In this document: piece after piece, positions 1 to 8,093 of the stretch | How positions within the stretch are numbered: position 1 is the stretch's first letter | Layout of the letters: each line of letters opens with the position of its first letter | DNA from: DTU018 sp029550685 | GTDB taxonomy: Bacteria; Bacillota; Syntrophomonadia; Syntrophomonadales; Syntrophomonadaceae | Direction of reading: 5' to 3' | Length of the DNA stretch: 11,696 bases | Assembly (NCBI GenBank): GCA_035412805.1 | Contig: DAONVO010000071.1 | Span: 1-11,696, forward strand | Position numbers and translations under genes: made by a program | Notes under the pieces: model-generated | What the model saw: only the letters and a program-made list of their open reading frames with translations | Told to the model about the DNA's origin: nothing | The model's database searches: none

Positions 1-990
1 GAAGGCAGAGTATTTGATCCCTGCTGTGGTAGCGGTGGAATGTTTGTGCAAAGTGAGAAATTCATTCGGGCTCATAATGATCGCTATAAGAATGGTAATG
101 GAAAGGGGTTGCCGATAAATCCGGCAGACCGCATCTCTATTTACGGCCAGGAAAGTAACCAGACTACCTGGCGTTTATGCAAAATGAACCTAGCTATTCG
201 CGGGATAGACAGCAGTAATATTAAATGGAATAATGAGGGCTCATTTTTAAACGATGCTCATAAAGATCTAAAGGCTGATTTCGTTATTGCCAATCCCCCT
301 TTTAATGACAGTGATTGGGGCGGTGAACATCTGCGCAATGATGGACGCTGGGTATACGGGGTTCCTCCGGTAGGGAACGCTAACTATGCTTGGATTCAAC
401 ACTTTATTTATCATCTTGCACCCAAGGGAACAGCCGGGTTTGTCCTGGCAAAAGGTGCATTATCATCTAAAACCAACAATGAGGGAGAAATCCGTAAGAA
501 CATCATTGAGGCACGCCTAGTAGACTGTATTGTTAACCTGCCCTCCAAACTGTTTCTCAATACCCAGATTCCAGCTTCTCTTTGGTTCTTATCGCGAGCT
601 AAGGCTAATGGGCGCTACCGCAACCGGCGGGACGAAATTCTCTTCATCGATGCACGGGATATGGGCACTATGATTAACCGGCGTACCCGCGAACTTACCC
701 AGGAAGATATCCGCTTAATAGCCGATACCTATCATAACTGGCGTAATATAGACGGGAATTATAAAGATATTCCTGGTTTTTGCAAATCAGCTACCATAGA
801 TGAAGTAACTGCTCTTGATTATGTGCTGACCCCCGGCAGATATGTTGGTCTACCCGAAGAAGATGATAATTTCGATTTCGAGGAAAGGATTAAGACTCTA
901 AGCCAGGAATTGAGAGATCAGATGGACGAAGCTCAGAGACTCGATAAGGCGATAGTAGAGAATTTGAGGAAGATAGGGATAGAGATATGA
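1..990 (+). CDS. hsdM: Type I restriction-modification DNA methyltransferase subunit HsdM (5' end outside window)
   Basis: This is the N6-adenine methyltransferase subunit of a type I restriction-modification system, which acts with HsdS to methylate adenines in a bipartite target. The frame is open from base 1, so the gene starts before the window. The first visible codons read DPCCGSGGMF (bases 16-45), the S-adenosylmethionine-binding motif I. The catalytic motif IV NPPF lies at 292-303. The C-terminal ~40 residues (FEERIKTLSQELRDQMDEA and onward) are helical and charged, as in HsdM tails that pack against HsdS. About 329 codons are visible against a usual length near 500, so roughly the N-terminal third, including the helical HsdM_N domain, is missing. 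An internal ATG at 40 is not the start because motif I lies upstream of it. The stop overlaps the hsdS start (ATGA, 987-990), implying translational coupling. Confidence 0.96.
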   Translation, partial: EGRVFDPCCGSGGMFVQSEKFIRAHNDRYKNGNGKGLPINPADRISIYGQESNQTTWRLCKMNLAIRGIDSSNIKWNNEGSFLNDAHKDLKADFVIANPPFNDSDWGGEHLRNDGRWVYGVPPVGNANYAWIQHFIYHLAPKGTAGFVLAKGALSSKTNNEGEIRKNIIEARLVDCIVNLPSKLFLNTQIPASLWFLSRAKANGRYRNRRDEILFIDARDMGTMINRRTRELTQEDIRLIADTYHNWRNIDGNYKDIPGFCKSATIDEVTALDYVLTPGRYVGLPEEDDNFDFEERIKTLSQELRDQMDEAQRLDKAIVENLRKIGIEI

Positions 991-2129
991 AAGAGTGGAA
1001 GGAACTTTTTCTAGATGATGTTGGTGTTCTTCAAAGAGGTGTTTCAAAGCATAGACCGAGATATGCTTTTCATCTTTATAATGGACCTTATCCGTTCATT
1101 CAAACAGGGGATGTTAAAACTTCGAATAAATATATTAAGAAATATGAGCAGACTTATTCAGAGGAAGGTCTTGCGCAAAGTAAACTATGGCCTAAAGGAA
1201 CCCTATGTATAACTATAGCTGCCAATATCGCTGAAGTCGGAATTCTTGGGATGGATGCTTGCTTTCCTGATAGTATCTTAGGATTTATTCCTGACGAAAC
1301 AAAGTGCAGTGTTGACTTTGTGTACTATAGTCTAAAACACTATCAAAAGTTACTACAGGTTTTTGGCGAAGGATCAGTTCAGGATAATATTAATCTAGGA
1401 ACATTCAAAGAAATTACTTTTAAATTCCCCCCCCTCCCTGAGCAAAAAGCCATAGCCGAGATTCTCAGCAGTTTGGACGATAAAATCGACCTGCTGCACC
1501 GAAATAATAGAACTCTTGAATACATGGCGAAGACCATATACAGGCAGTGGTTTATTGAGGAGGCGTACAAATACGATAAATGTCTCTTCGGAGATGAATT
1601 TGACATATTGATGGGTCAATCGCCACCTAGCAATACTTACAATGAAGTTGGAGATGGGAGTATATTTTTTCAAGGTCGTAGCGACTTCGGTTTTAGATTT
1701 CCAACAGAAAGAGTGTATTGTACTAGCCCCAAGAGAATAGCTAAGCAATTTGATGTACTTTTGAGTGTTCGTGCACCTGTTGGTGACATCAATATGGCAA
1801 TGGAAGACTGCTGTATTGGGCGTGGTTTAGCCGCCATAAGGCATAAGAAAGGTTATACATCTTACGCATATTACAAAGCTAAAAGCCTGCAAGATGAGTT
1901 TGGTGTTTTTGAACGAGAGGGGACAGTGTTTGGAGCTATATCAAAAAGCGATTTAAAGTCAATTAAAACAACTATGCCCAGTGAAAAGTTAATAAGGAAG
2001 TTTGAGGATATAGTTAACCCAATTGATAGGCAAATATATTTCAATACTTTACAAATCCGTACCCTCGAATCCTTACGCGATACCTTACTGCCCAAACTTA
2101 TTACCGGTGAGATTAGAGTTCCCTTATAA
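987..2129 (+). CDS. hsdS: Type I restriction-modification specificity subunit HsdS
   Basis: This is the DNA-recognition subunit, 380 residues, which sets the target sequence for both methylation and cleavage. It has the usual two-repeat plan. The first target recognition domain is residues ~1-146. A central conserved helical region starts PPLPEQKAIAEILSSLDDKI at residues 148-167 and runs to IYRQWF near 190. The second recognition domain spans ~190-340. A distal conserved helix contains LESLRDTLLPKLITGEI near the C terminus. Length is slightly short of the common ~400 but complete. The start ATG at 987 overlaps the hsdM stop, and no strong Shine-Dalgarno precedes it, so coupling is likely. The recognition domains look more AT-rich than the flanking subunits, as is common for exchanged specificity domains. 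The target sequence cannot be read from the protein. A C8 run at 1427-1434 sits exactly at the first domain boundary. Confidence 0.95.
   Translation: MKEWKELFLDDVGVLQRGVSKHRPRYAFHLYNGPYPFIQTGDVKTSNKYIKKYEQTYSEEGLAQSKLWPKGTLCITIAANIAEVGILGMDACFPDSILGFIPDETKCSVDFVYYSLKHYQKLLQVFGEGSVQDNINLGTFKEITFKFPPLPEQKAIAEILSSLDDKIDLLHRNNRTLEYMAKTIYRQWFIEEAYKYDKCLFGDEFDILMGQSPPSNTYNEVGDGSIFFQGRSDFGFRFPTERVYCTSPKRIAKQFDVLLSVRAPVGDINMAMEDCCIGRGLAAIRHKKGYTSYAYYKAKSLQDEFGVFEREGTVFGAISKSDLKSIKTTMPSEKLIRKFEDIVNPIDRQIYFNTLQIRTLESLRDTLLPKLITGEIRVPL
1427..1434 (+). repeat. Homopolymer run of eight C within hsdS (possible slippage site)
   Basis: Eight consecutive C residues encode the end of F147 and P148-P149 and begin the L150 codon, at the junction between the first recognition domain and the central conserved helices. 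Reading the shifted frames directly, one extra C makes the codons run into TGA after four prolines. One lost C gives SLSKKP and then TAG. Either change would leave a 151-155 residue fragment. Whether the tract actually varies cannot be known from one sequence; prolines in this conserved motif often use CCC codons, so it may be chance. Confidence 0.6.
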
Positions 2130-2141
2130 GGGGAGGGAAGG
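2130..2141 (+). promoter_or_regulatory. Ribosome binding site that fixes the hsdR start
   Basis: The purine-rich stretch GGGGAGGGAAGG begins directly after the hsdS stop codon and contains GGAGG at 2132-2136, nine bases before the ATG at 2146. The frame stays open upstream to an ATG at 2023, but that would run 107 bases inside hsdS without a Shine-Dalgarno. The site therefore supports 2146 as the start. Confidence 0.75.
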
Positions 2142-2145
2142 CTCA

Positions 2146-5100
2146 ATGCCTAAGCTATGTGAGAATGACATAGAAGTCATGACCATTGAAGAACTGGAGA
2201 AGCTGGGTTATACATATATCCCTGGTCCTCTGCTGGCTCCTGATGGAGAAAGTCCGGAACGTGAGAGTTATGCAGGTGTCTTGCTGGTTGATCGAGTGCG
2301 GTCGGCTATCGCCAGTATCAATCCTGAAGTTCCCTATGAAGCTCAGGAGGATGCCTTAAAACAGGTTATGCGCATATCTTCTCCTGAGCTAATTGCTGCC
2401 AACGAAGAGTTTCATGAAATGCTGGTGGATGGTATAGATGTAGAATACCGAAAAGACGGAGAAATTAGAGGGGACAAGGTATGGCTTATAGACTTTGATC
2501 ACCCAGAAAAGAATGACTTCCTGGTTGTTAACCAGTTCACAGTGATTGAGAATAACCAGAACAAACGACCCGATATCGTTCTCTTTGTTAATGGCTTACC
2601 TCTGGTAGTAATGGAATTAAAAAATGCAGCCGATGAAAACGCTACTATAGCCAAAGCTTATGAACAGATCCAGACCTACAAAGCAACCATTCCCTCGCTA
2701 TTCACATACAACGAACTGATAATTATATCCGATGGCCTGGAGGCCAAAGTGGGCTCTCTTTCTGCCGGTTACTCCCGCTTCATGGCCTGGAAAACTCAAG
2801 ATGGAACGACAGAGGCTTCTCCTCTTATAGGACAACTGGAAACCATGATAAAAGGGATGCTAAATAAAGAAGTCATCTTAGATTTGATCCGGCATTTCAT
2901 AGTGTTTCAGAAATCTAAAAAAGAAGATATTTATACGGGCATTACCCAAATAACAACGGAAAAGAAACTGGCTGCTTATCATCAGTATTATGCGGTCAAC
3001 AAGGCAGTACAAAGAACTCTGGAGGCCACATCTGCAGGTGGCAGTCGGAAAGCAGGAGTAATCTGGCATACTCAGGGCAGCGGCAAATCGCTTACCATGG
3101 TTTTTTACAGCGGGAAACTGGTTTTAAAGCTGAACAACCCAACGATAGTTGTTATTACTGATAGAAACGATCTGGATGACCAGTTGTTTGATACCTTTGC
3201 TGGATGCAGCCAGATTCTAAAACAGCCTCCTGTACAGGCCGAAAGCCGTGAACAGCTGAAGGGCCTCCTGCGGGTATCATCAGGGGGGATTGTTTTTACT
3301 ACCATTCAAAAGTTTTTTCCGGATAATGACACCGGTGCTTATGACCAGTTAAGTGATCGGCGCAATATCGTGGTTATTGCTGATGAAGCCCATCGCACCC
3401 AATATGGATTTAAGGCTAAGTTTAGGGATATAAAAGACGATAAACAGAACATCGTTGGCCAAAAAACTGTATACGGCTTTGCCAAATATATGCGAGATGC
3501 CCTGCCCAATGCAACCTTTATTGGTTTTACCGGAACCCCCATTGAGAAGGAAGATGTTAATACACCAGCTGTATTCGGTGATTACATCGATATTTATGAT
3601 ATTGCACAAGCTGTAGCAGACGGAGCTACTGTCAAGATTTACTATGAAAGCCGCTTGGCCAAGGTTAACCTGGATGAAGAAGGACGGCGGTTAATAGAAG
3701 AATTCGATGCGGAGCTGGAGGAAACAGGCGAGTTGGATGAAGCGCAGAGGGCTAAGATGAAGTGGGCTAAACTAGAGGCTATTGTGGGACATCCTAAACG
3801 TATTGCAAATCTGGCTCGAGATATTGTGGAGCATTTCGAAGCGCGCCAGGCTGTCTTTGAGGGTAAAGGCATGATTGTGGCTATGAGCCGGAGAATTGCC
3901 GTAGATTTATATTATGAAATTGTAAAGTTGCGTCCTGAATGGCACAGTGATGAATTAACTAAAGGTTCAATCAAGGTAGTCATGACAGCTGCCAGTTCTG
4001 ATGGAATCAAGATGCAGAAGCATCATACTACCAAAAGCCAGCGCAGAGTTTTGGCAGACCGTATGAAAGACGAGCATGATCCCTTGAAGCTGGTAATTGT
4101 ACGGGATATGTGGTTGACTGGTTTTGATGTGCCTTGCCTGCATACCATTTATATAGACAAACCTATGAAAGAACATAATCTAATGCAGGCTATTGCCCGA
4201 GTTAATCGAGTATTTAAGGACAAGCCTGGTGGACTGGTCGTGGATTATTTGGGTATCGGCACAAGTCTGAAACAAGCATTATCTTTTTACTCTAATGCCG
4301 GAGGAACAGGTACTCCCACAGAAACTATCGAAAAAGCAGTGGATATAATGCTGGAAAAATTAGAAGTGGTACGCCAGATGTACCATGGCTTTGATTACTG
4401 GCAATACTTCACTGCTCCCACCAATGAAAAACTGTCCTATATCCTTAAAGCTGCAGAGTTTATTCTTGATCCCGTAAAAGTAGAGGACGGCAAGTCTAGA
4501 TGTATTAAAGAAGTTACTCTGTTAAGCCGTGCTTATGCTCTGGCTACACCCCACCCCAAAACATTTGAACACGCTGAGGAAATCGCATTTTTCCAGGCTG
4601 TAAAAGCTCGCTTGGTGAAATTCGAACCTGGAAATGGGCGTGATGGCAAAGGATATGAATCTACTATTAGGATGCTTGTTGAGCAAGCCATCAGCTCTGA
4701 AGAGGTTATAGATATATTTGCGGCAGCCGGTGTTGAAAAGCCTGAAATATCAATACTATCAGATGAATTCCTGAACGAAGTCAAAAATATGAAGCATACG
4801 AACCTGGCCTTTGAGTTACTAAAAAAGTTGCTCAATGACGAGATAAAATTACGCAGCAAATATAATTATGTGACTGGAAAGAAGCTGGCGGAGATGCTTG
4901 AAGCGGCAATAAAGAAATATCAAAATAACTTACTGACCACCGCCCAGGTTATTGAGGAATTAATCAGTATTGCCAAAGAAATCAAAGCTGCGGATAGAAG
5001 AGGAGAAGAGTTAGGTCTCAGTAATGAGGAACTTGCCTTCTATGATGCCTTGGAGGTCAATGACAGTGCCGTTAAAGTTCTGGGTGATGAAACGCTCCGG

Positions 5101-5370
5101 GAAATAGCTCGCGAATTAGCCGAGAAAGTACGCAGGAATGCTACTATCGATTGGACGGTAAAAGAAAGTGTACGCGCCCGTCTTATGGTGATGGTACGGC
5201 GCACTCTTAGAAAGTATGGTTATCCGCCGGATAAACAGCAGAAAGCCATTGAAACGGTAATGAAACAGGCGGAATTGTTGGCAGACCATCAGGCTATGAC
5301 CGTGTATAATCATGAGTCTAACTATGGAGAATTAATTGCTGCTGAGGACAGCAATAATAGTCAGGGATAA
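2146..5370 (+). CDS. hsdR: Type I restriction endonuclease motor/nuclease subunit HsdR
   Basis: This is the 1074-residue restriction subunit, which joins the HsdM/HsdS core, hydrolyses ATP to pull DNA in and cuts it far from the recognition site. The N-terminal nuclease has a PD-(D/E)XK core: D143, E157-L-K159, then the QxxxY motif Q174 to Y178. The superfamily 2 helicase motor follows: Walker A HTQGSGKS (308-315), DEAH box (413-416), FTGTP (461-465), TGFDVP (658-663) and QAIARVNR (681-688). From about 725 the sequence matches my recollection of the helical C-terminal DUF3387 region of HsdR (for example VVRQMYHGFDYW), which anchors the subunit to the methylase core. All key residues are present, so the subunit looks active. 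The start at 2146 is preferred because of the ribosome binding site just after hsdS; the longer in-frame ATG at 2023 lies within hsdS. Confidence 0.96.
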   Translation: MPKLCENDIEVMTIEELEKLGYTYIPGPLLAPDGESPERESYAGVLLVDRVRSAIASINPEVPYEAQEDALKQVMRISSPELIAANEEFHEMLVDGIDVEYRKDGEIRGDKVWLIDFDHPEKNDFLVVNQFTVIENNQNKRPDIVLFVNGLPLVVMELKNAADENATIAKAYEQIQTYKATIPSLFTYNELIIISDGLEAKVGSLSAGYSRFMAWKTQDGTTEASPLIGQLETMIKGMLNKEVILDLIRHFIVFQKSKKEDIYTGITQITTEKKLAAYHQYYAVNKAVQRTLEATSAGGSRKAGVIWHTQGSGKSLTMVFYSGKLVLKLNNPTIVVITDRNDLDDQLFDTFAGCSQILKQPPVQAESREQLKGLLRVSSGGIVFTTIQKFFPDNDTGAYDQLSDRRNIVVIADEAHRTQYGFKAKFRDIKDDKQNIVGQKTVYGFAKYMRDALPNATFIGFTGTPIEKEDVNTPAVFGDYIDIYDIAQAVADGATVKIYYESRLAKVNLDEEGRRLIEEFDAELEETGELDEAQRAKMKWAKLEAIVGHPKRIANLARDIVEHFEARQAVFEGKGMIVAMSRRIAVDLYYEIVKLRPEWHSDELTKGSIKVVMTAASSDGIKMQKHHTTKSQRRVLADRMKDEHDPLKLVIVRDMWLTGFDVPCLHTIYIDKPMKEHNLMQAIARVNRVFKDKPGGLVVDYLGIGTSLKQALSFYSNAGGTGTPTETIEKAVDIMLEKLEVVRQMYHGFDYWQYFTAPTNEKLSYILKAAEFILDPVKVEDGKSRCIKEVTLLSRAYALATPHPKTFEHAEEIAFFQAVKARLVKFEPGNGRDGKGYESTIRMLVEQAISSEEVIDIFAAAGVEKPEISILSDEFLNEVKNMKHTNLAFELLKKLLNDEIKLRSKYNYVTGKKLAEMLEAAIKKYQNNLLTTAQVIEELISIAKEIKAADRRGEELGLSNEELAFYDALEVNDSAVKVLGDETLREIARELAEKVRRNATIDWTVKESVRARLMVMVRRTLRKYGYPPDKQQKAIETVMKQAELLADHQAMTVYNHESNYGELIAAEDSNNSQG

Positions 5371-5418
5371 ATCAAGTACCAATATGTAGTTAATTTATTT
5401 ATATGCAGGAGAGGAAAG

Positions 5419-6276
5419 ATGAGCAGGAAAAAACCGAGGATGGCTATATGTTATGATTTTGACGGCACGTTAGCCCCTGGTAACATGCAGGAATACGATT
5501 ACATACCCCGGCTTAAAATAACTTCTCAAGAATTCTGGGAGCAGGTAAATCAAAGAGCCACTGAACAACAAGCGGATGAGATACTTAGCTATATGTGTTT
5601 GATGTTTGAGAAAGCCAATGCGGACAAATCGAAAGGCATACAAATCACCAAAAAAGCTTTTGCCGATTATGCACAAAAGGTAACGTTATATCCGGGTGTG
5701 GAGGAATGGTTCTCCAGGATTAATGAGTACGGACGGCAAAAGGGACTTAAGGTTGAACACTACATCATTTCCTCCGGCATCCGGGAAATGATTGCCGGTA
5801 CTGCTATTGCCAAGGAATTCACCAAAATATATGCTTCTTCATTTATGTATGACCAGAATGGAGTTGCTTATTGGCCAGCTCTGGCCGTGAACTATACAAC
5901 CAAAACTCAGTTTTTGTTTCGAATTAACAAAGGATATCTGGACGAGTGGGACAATACCGGCATTAATGATTATCTGGAAAAGAGCCAGCGCCCTATTCCA
6001 TTTAATAGAATGATTTACATAGGAGATGGTTATTCCGATGTGCCGTGTATGCGCCTGGTTAAGGAGCAGGGTGGTACTTCGATAGCTGTATATAAACCTC
6101 GAACACCAGGTAAGAGGGAAATTGCCATGCAGTTAATGGCGGAGGGCAGAGTAAACATGATTGCACCGGCTGACTATCGAGCAGGCAATAAACTTGATGT
6201 AATCATGAAGAGATTAATTGATAAGATAGCCGCAGAATATCGAGTTCTTGAGTTCGAGCAAGCCAACAACAGTTAA
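5419..6276 (+). CDS. HAD-superfamily phosphatase-like hydrolase
   Basis: This 285-residue cytoplasmic protein has the haloacid dehalogenase phosphatase motifs. Motif I is DFDGTL at residues 13-18, with nucleophile D13 and acid D15. Motif II falls in IISSG (116-120). A candidate motif III lysine is K162 in NYTTKTQ. Motif IV is GDGYSDVP (202-209). The arrangement resembles the phosphoserine-phosphatase-like branch with a helical cap between motifs I and II. The substrate cannot be deduced. An AGGAGAGG site (5407-5414) precedes the ATG. The gene lies 48 bases after hsdR and 30 before the Mrr-like gene with no visible terminator on either side, so it is probably co-transcribed with both. Relatives as I remember them are conserved at high identity across bacteria without a known role. 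It could act on a nucleotide or phosphorylated end made during restriction, or be an unrelated passenger. Confidence 0.85.
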   Translation: MSRKKPRMAICYDFDGTLAPGNMQEYDYIPRLKITSQEFWEQVNQRATEQQADEILSYMCLMFEKANADKSKGIQITKKAFADYAQKVTLYPGVEEWFSRINEYGRQKGLKVEHYIISSGIREMIAGTAIAKEFTKIYASSFMYDQNGVAYWPALAVNYTTKTQFLFRINKGYLDEWDNTGINDYLEKSQRPIPFNRMIYIGDGYSDVPCMRLVKEQGGTSIAVYKPRTPGKREIAMQLMAEGRVNMIAPADYRAGNKLDVIMKRLIDKIAAEYRVLEFEQANNS

Positions 6277-6306
6277 TATCTGTTTATTCGTAGGGAGGGA
6301 GACAAT

Positions 6307-7344
6307 ATGGCGGTTTGGCTAATAAGGGCAGGGGCTCATGGTGAATATGAAGAGAAGTTTATTACTGAAAACCGTGTTTATGTAACCTGGGAAAATCTTG
6401 ATGTTGATTTAAGTAAGCTCAAAAACAGGGATGAATTGACCGCGATTATGAATGAAAAGTACCCTGATGCCAAGCCTAAAACCATTCAAAATTGGGTAAG
6501 TCAAGTGTTTCCCTTTGCTCATGCAATTCAAAAGGGTGATCTGGTAGTATTGCCTCTAAAAACACAGCCCGCTATACAAATAGGGGAAGTAACTAGTGAT
6601 TATCATTTTAATAAGAAGGCTGAAAACCCTTTTTACCATTGGCGGACAGTGAAATGGATCGGGGAAGCTATTCCTCGTGCTAATTTTGGCCAGGATTTGC
6701 TCTATTCTTTCGGGGCTTTTATGTCCATATGCCGTATCCAACGGAACAATGCTGAAAATCGGATTAATAATATGCGCAAGAATGGATGGAAACCAGAAAC
6801 ACAACCTATGCCAGTAGCAGGAGGAACTGATGCACCAGGTGACGGTGACGAATATACAAATCTGGAAGATCTGGCTCGTGATCAGATTGCTCAGCTAATT
6901 TCATTGCGGTTTAAGGGGCACAATCTTACCCGATTGGTGGACGCTATTCTTAGAGCTCAAGGTTACACCACCTACCTAAGCCCAGAAGGACCGGATGGCG
7001 GAGCCGACATCCTGGCTGGTGCAGGCCCCCTGGGCTTTGGAGCACCGCGCCTTTGTGTAGAAGTTAAATCAGGGGAGGCTCCTGTTGATAGGCCCACGGT
7101 GGACAAACTGTTAGGAGCAGTGACCAAGTTCGGTGCCCAGGAGGGATTATTTGTATCCTGGAGCGGATTTAAGAGTAATGTTCATAAGGAAATGGCCACT
7201 AGCTTCTTTAGGGTGCGACTTTGGTCACAAAAGGAATTATTGGAGGCCTTATTTGCTAACTATGATCGCTTAGATGAGGATATAAAGGCGGAACTGCCGT
7301 TAAAACGCATTTGGACTGTGGCCGCACAAGAGCAGAGTGAATAG
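6307..7344 (+). CDS. Mrr-type restriction endonuclease with unusual N-terminal domain
   Basis: This 345-residue protein is a predicted type IV-like nuclease. The C-terminal ~150 residues form an Mrr catalytic domain of the PD-(D/E)XK fold. D234 is in GPDGGADILAG, E252-V-K254 is in CVEVKSGE, and the following helix and strand LLGAVTKFGAQEGLFVSWSG are typical of the family. The N-terminal ~150 residues (MAVWLIRAGAHGEYEEKF onward) look like a mixed alpha/beta domain, not the winged helix of classical Mrr. I associate this pairing with the predicted-endonuclease group around COG4127, from memory. Such N-terminal domains usually read DNA, often modified bases. The linker at ~165-190 is low complexity (GGTDAPGDGDEY). 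A GGGAGGGAG site precedes the ATG. The last codons lie in a terminator-like hairpin. There is no methylase partner, as expected for an enzyme that targets modified DNA. Confidence 0.88.
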   Translation: MAVWLIRAGAHGEYEEKFITENRVYVTWENLDVDLSKLKNRDELTAIMNEKYPDAKPKTIQNWVSQVFPFAHAIQKGDLVVLPLKTQPAIQIGEVTSDYHFNKKAENPFYHWRTVKWIGEAIPRANFGQDLLYSFGAFMSICRIQRNNAENRINNMRKNGWKPETQPMPVAGGTDAPGDGDEYTNLEDLARDQIAQLISLRFKGHNLTRLVDAILRAQGYTTYLSPEGPDGGADILAGAGPLGFGAPRLCVEVKSGEAPVDRPTVDKLLGAVTKFGAQEGLFVSWSGFKSNVHKEMATSFFRVRLWSQKELLEALFANYDRLDEDIKAELPLKRIWTVAAQEQSE

Positions 7345-7364
7345 GCTCTGCTCTTGTGCTTTTT
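7324..7364 (+). terminator. Strong intrinsic terminator-like hairpin overlapping the Mrr-like gene's stop codon
   Basis: The arms GCACAAGAGCAGAG (7324-7337) and CTCTGCTCTTGTGC (7346-7359) are perfect 14-base complements with an 8-base loop that contains the TAG stop codon. Five T residues follow directly (7360-7364), the standard layout of a Rho-independent terminator on the plus strand. The next start codon is only 26 bases after the T run, leaving no room for a separate promoter. Confidence 0.87.
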
Positions 7365-7390
7365 AGGCAAATCGGGGGCGGAGTAATGTT

Positions 7391-8093
7391 ATGAAGTTAT
7401 TCGTTGGTGTCACCGATAACAACTGGTATAACTACCTGGCCCAGCAAGAGCCTGATGAAGTTAACTTTTGGCAGCCAGGGGGAAGGCAGACCTTTCGGGC
7501 TTTGGAGCCTTATGGAGTTTTTCTGTTTAAACTCCATGCTCCATATAATTTCATNNNNNNNNNNNNNNNNNNNNNNNNNNNNNNNNNNNNNNNNNNNNNN
7601 NNNNNNNNNNNNNNNNNNNNNNNNNNNNNNNNNNNNNNNNNNNNNNNNNNNNNNTAGTGAACCCGCTGTAATAAGTGAAGATGAGGGTGTCCGTTATGGG
7701 GCTGAACAGATTGTTAAACCAAGGCTGGGGCAGGGAGCTTTCCGAGTGTTAGTAACTGAAGCTTACCAGCGCAGGTGTGCTATAACTGGGGAGAAAACGC
7801 TGCCGGTTTTACATGCTGCCCATATTAAACCCTATTCCTTAAATGGACCTCATGCGGTCAGCAATGGTATTTTATTACGACAAGATTTACATACTCTATT
7901 CGACCGGGGGTATTTAACAGTAACGGAAGACTACCATGTTGAAGTAAGCAGGCGGATTAAAGAGGACTACGGCAATGGCCGCGATTACTATGCTTTAAGA
8001 GGAAAACAACTTTTAGAAATACCTAAATCAGTGCAGGATAGGCCAGCTAGGGAATATTTGCGCTGGCATAATGAAGAGGTTTATTTGGGGTGA
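7391..8093 (+). CDS. HNH endonuclease (predicted restriction enzyme), interrupted by an assembly gap
   Basis: The two visible pieces belong to one gene. The N-terminal piece (7391-7552, 54 codons) begins MKLFVGVTDNNWYNYLA and contains NFWQPGGRQTFRAL, an opening I associate with predicted HNH restriction endonucleases (COG3440-like). The C-terminal piece (7656-8090, 145 codons) carries the HNH core: C and H residues in RRCAITG and LHAAHIKPYS, then NGILLRQDLHTLFDRG. This fits Pfam HNH_2-type domains, which coordinate a metal for DNA cleavage. A run of exactly 100 N (7555-7654) separates them and the two pieces fall in different frames across it. That is expected if the Ns are a placeholder: the frames agree if the real missing length is a multiple of three. 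I recall relatives of about 300 residues, so roughly 300 bases may be missing. GGGGGCGGAG precedes the ATG; an ATG at 7386 hits a stop at once. Confidence 0.85.
7555..7654. other. Assembly gap of 100 N
   Basis: This is a run of exactly 100 undetermined bases, a conventional scaffold placeholder, so the true length is unknown. It lies inside the HNH endonuclease gene. Any reading frame drawn continuously through it is artificial. Confidence 0.99.

Noticed and set aside
1395..1748. Minus-strand open frame of 117 codons inside hsdS
   Set aside because: It is antisense to clearly conserved hsdS sequence, has no ribosome binding site and no recognisable protein.
2023..2145. Longer hsdR start at the ATG at 2023
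   Set aside because: It would overlap hsdS by 107 bases in another frame and lacks a ribosome binding site; the ATG at 2146 has a strong one right after the hsdS stop.
3283..3288. G6 run in hsdR as a second slippage site
   Set aside because: Six G residues is short for phase variation and it lies at no functional boundary; coincidence is more likely.
4533..4859. Minus-strand open frame inside hsdR
   Set aside because: It is serine-rich shadow sequence opposite conserved hsdR codons, with no supporting start signal.
7404..8093. A continuous frame from 7404 through the N gap
   Set aside because: It starts in the wrong frame for the recognisable HNH N terminus and is joined only through placeholder Ns.
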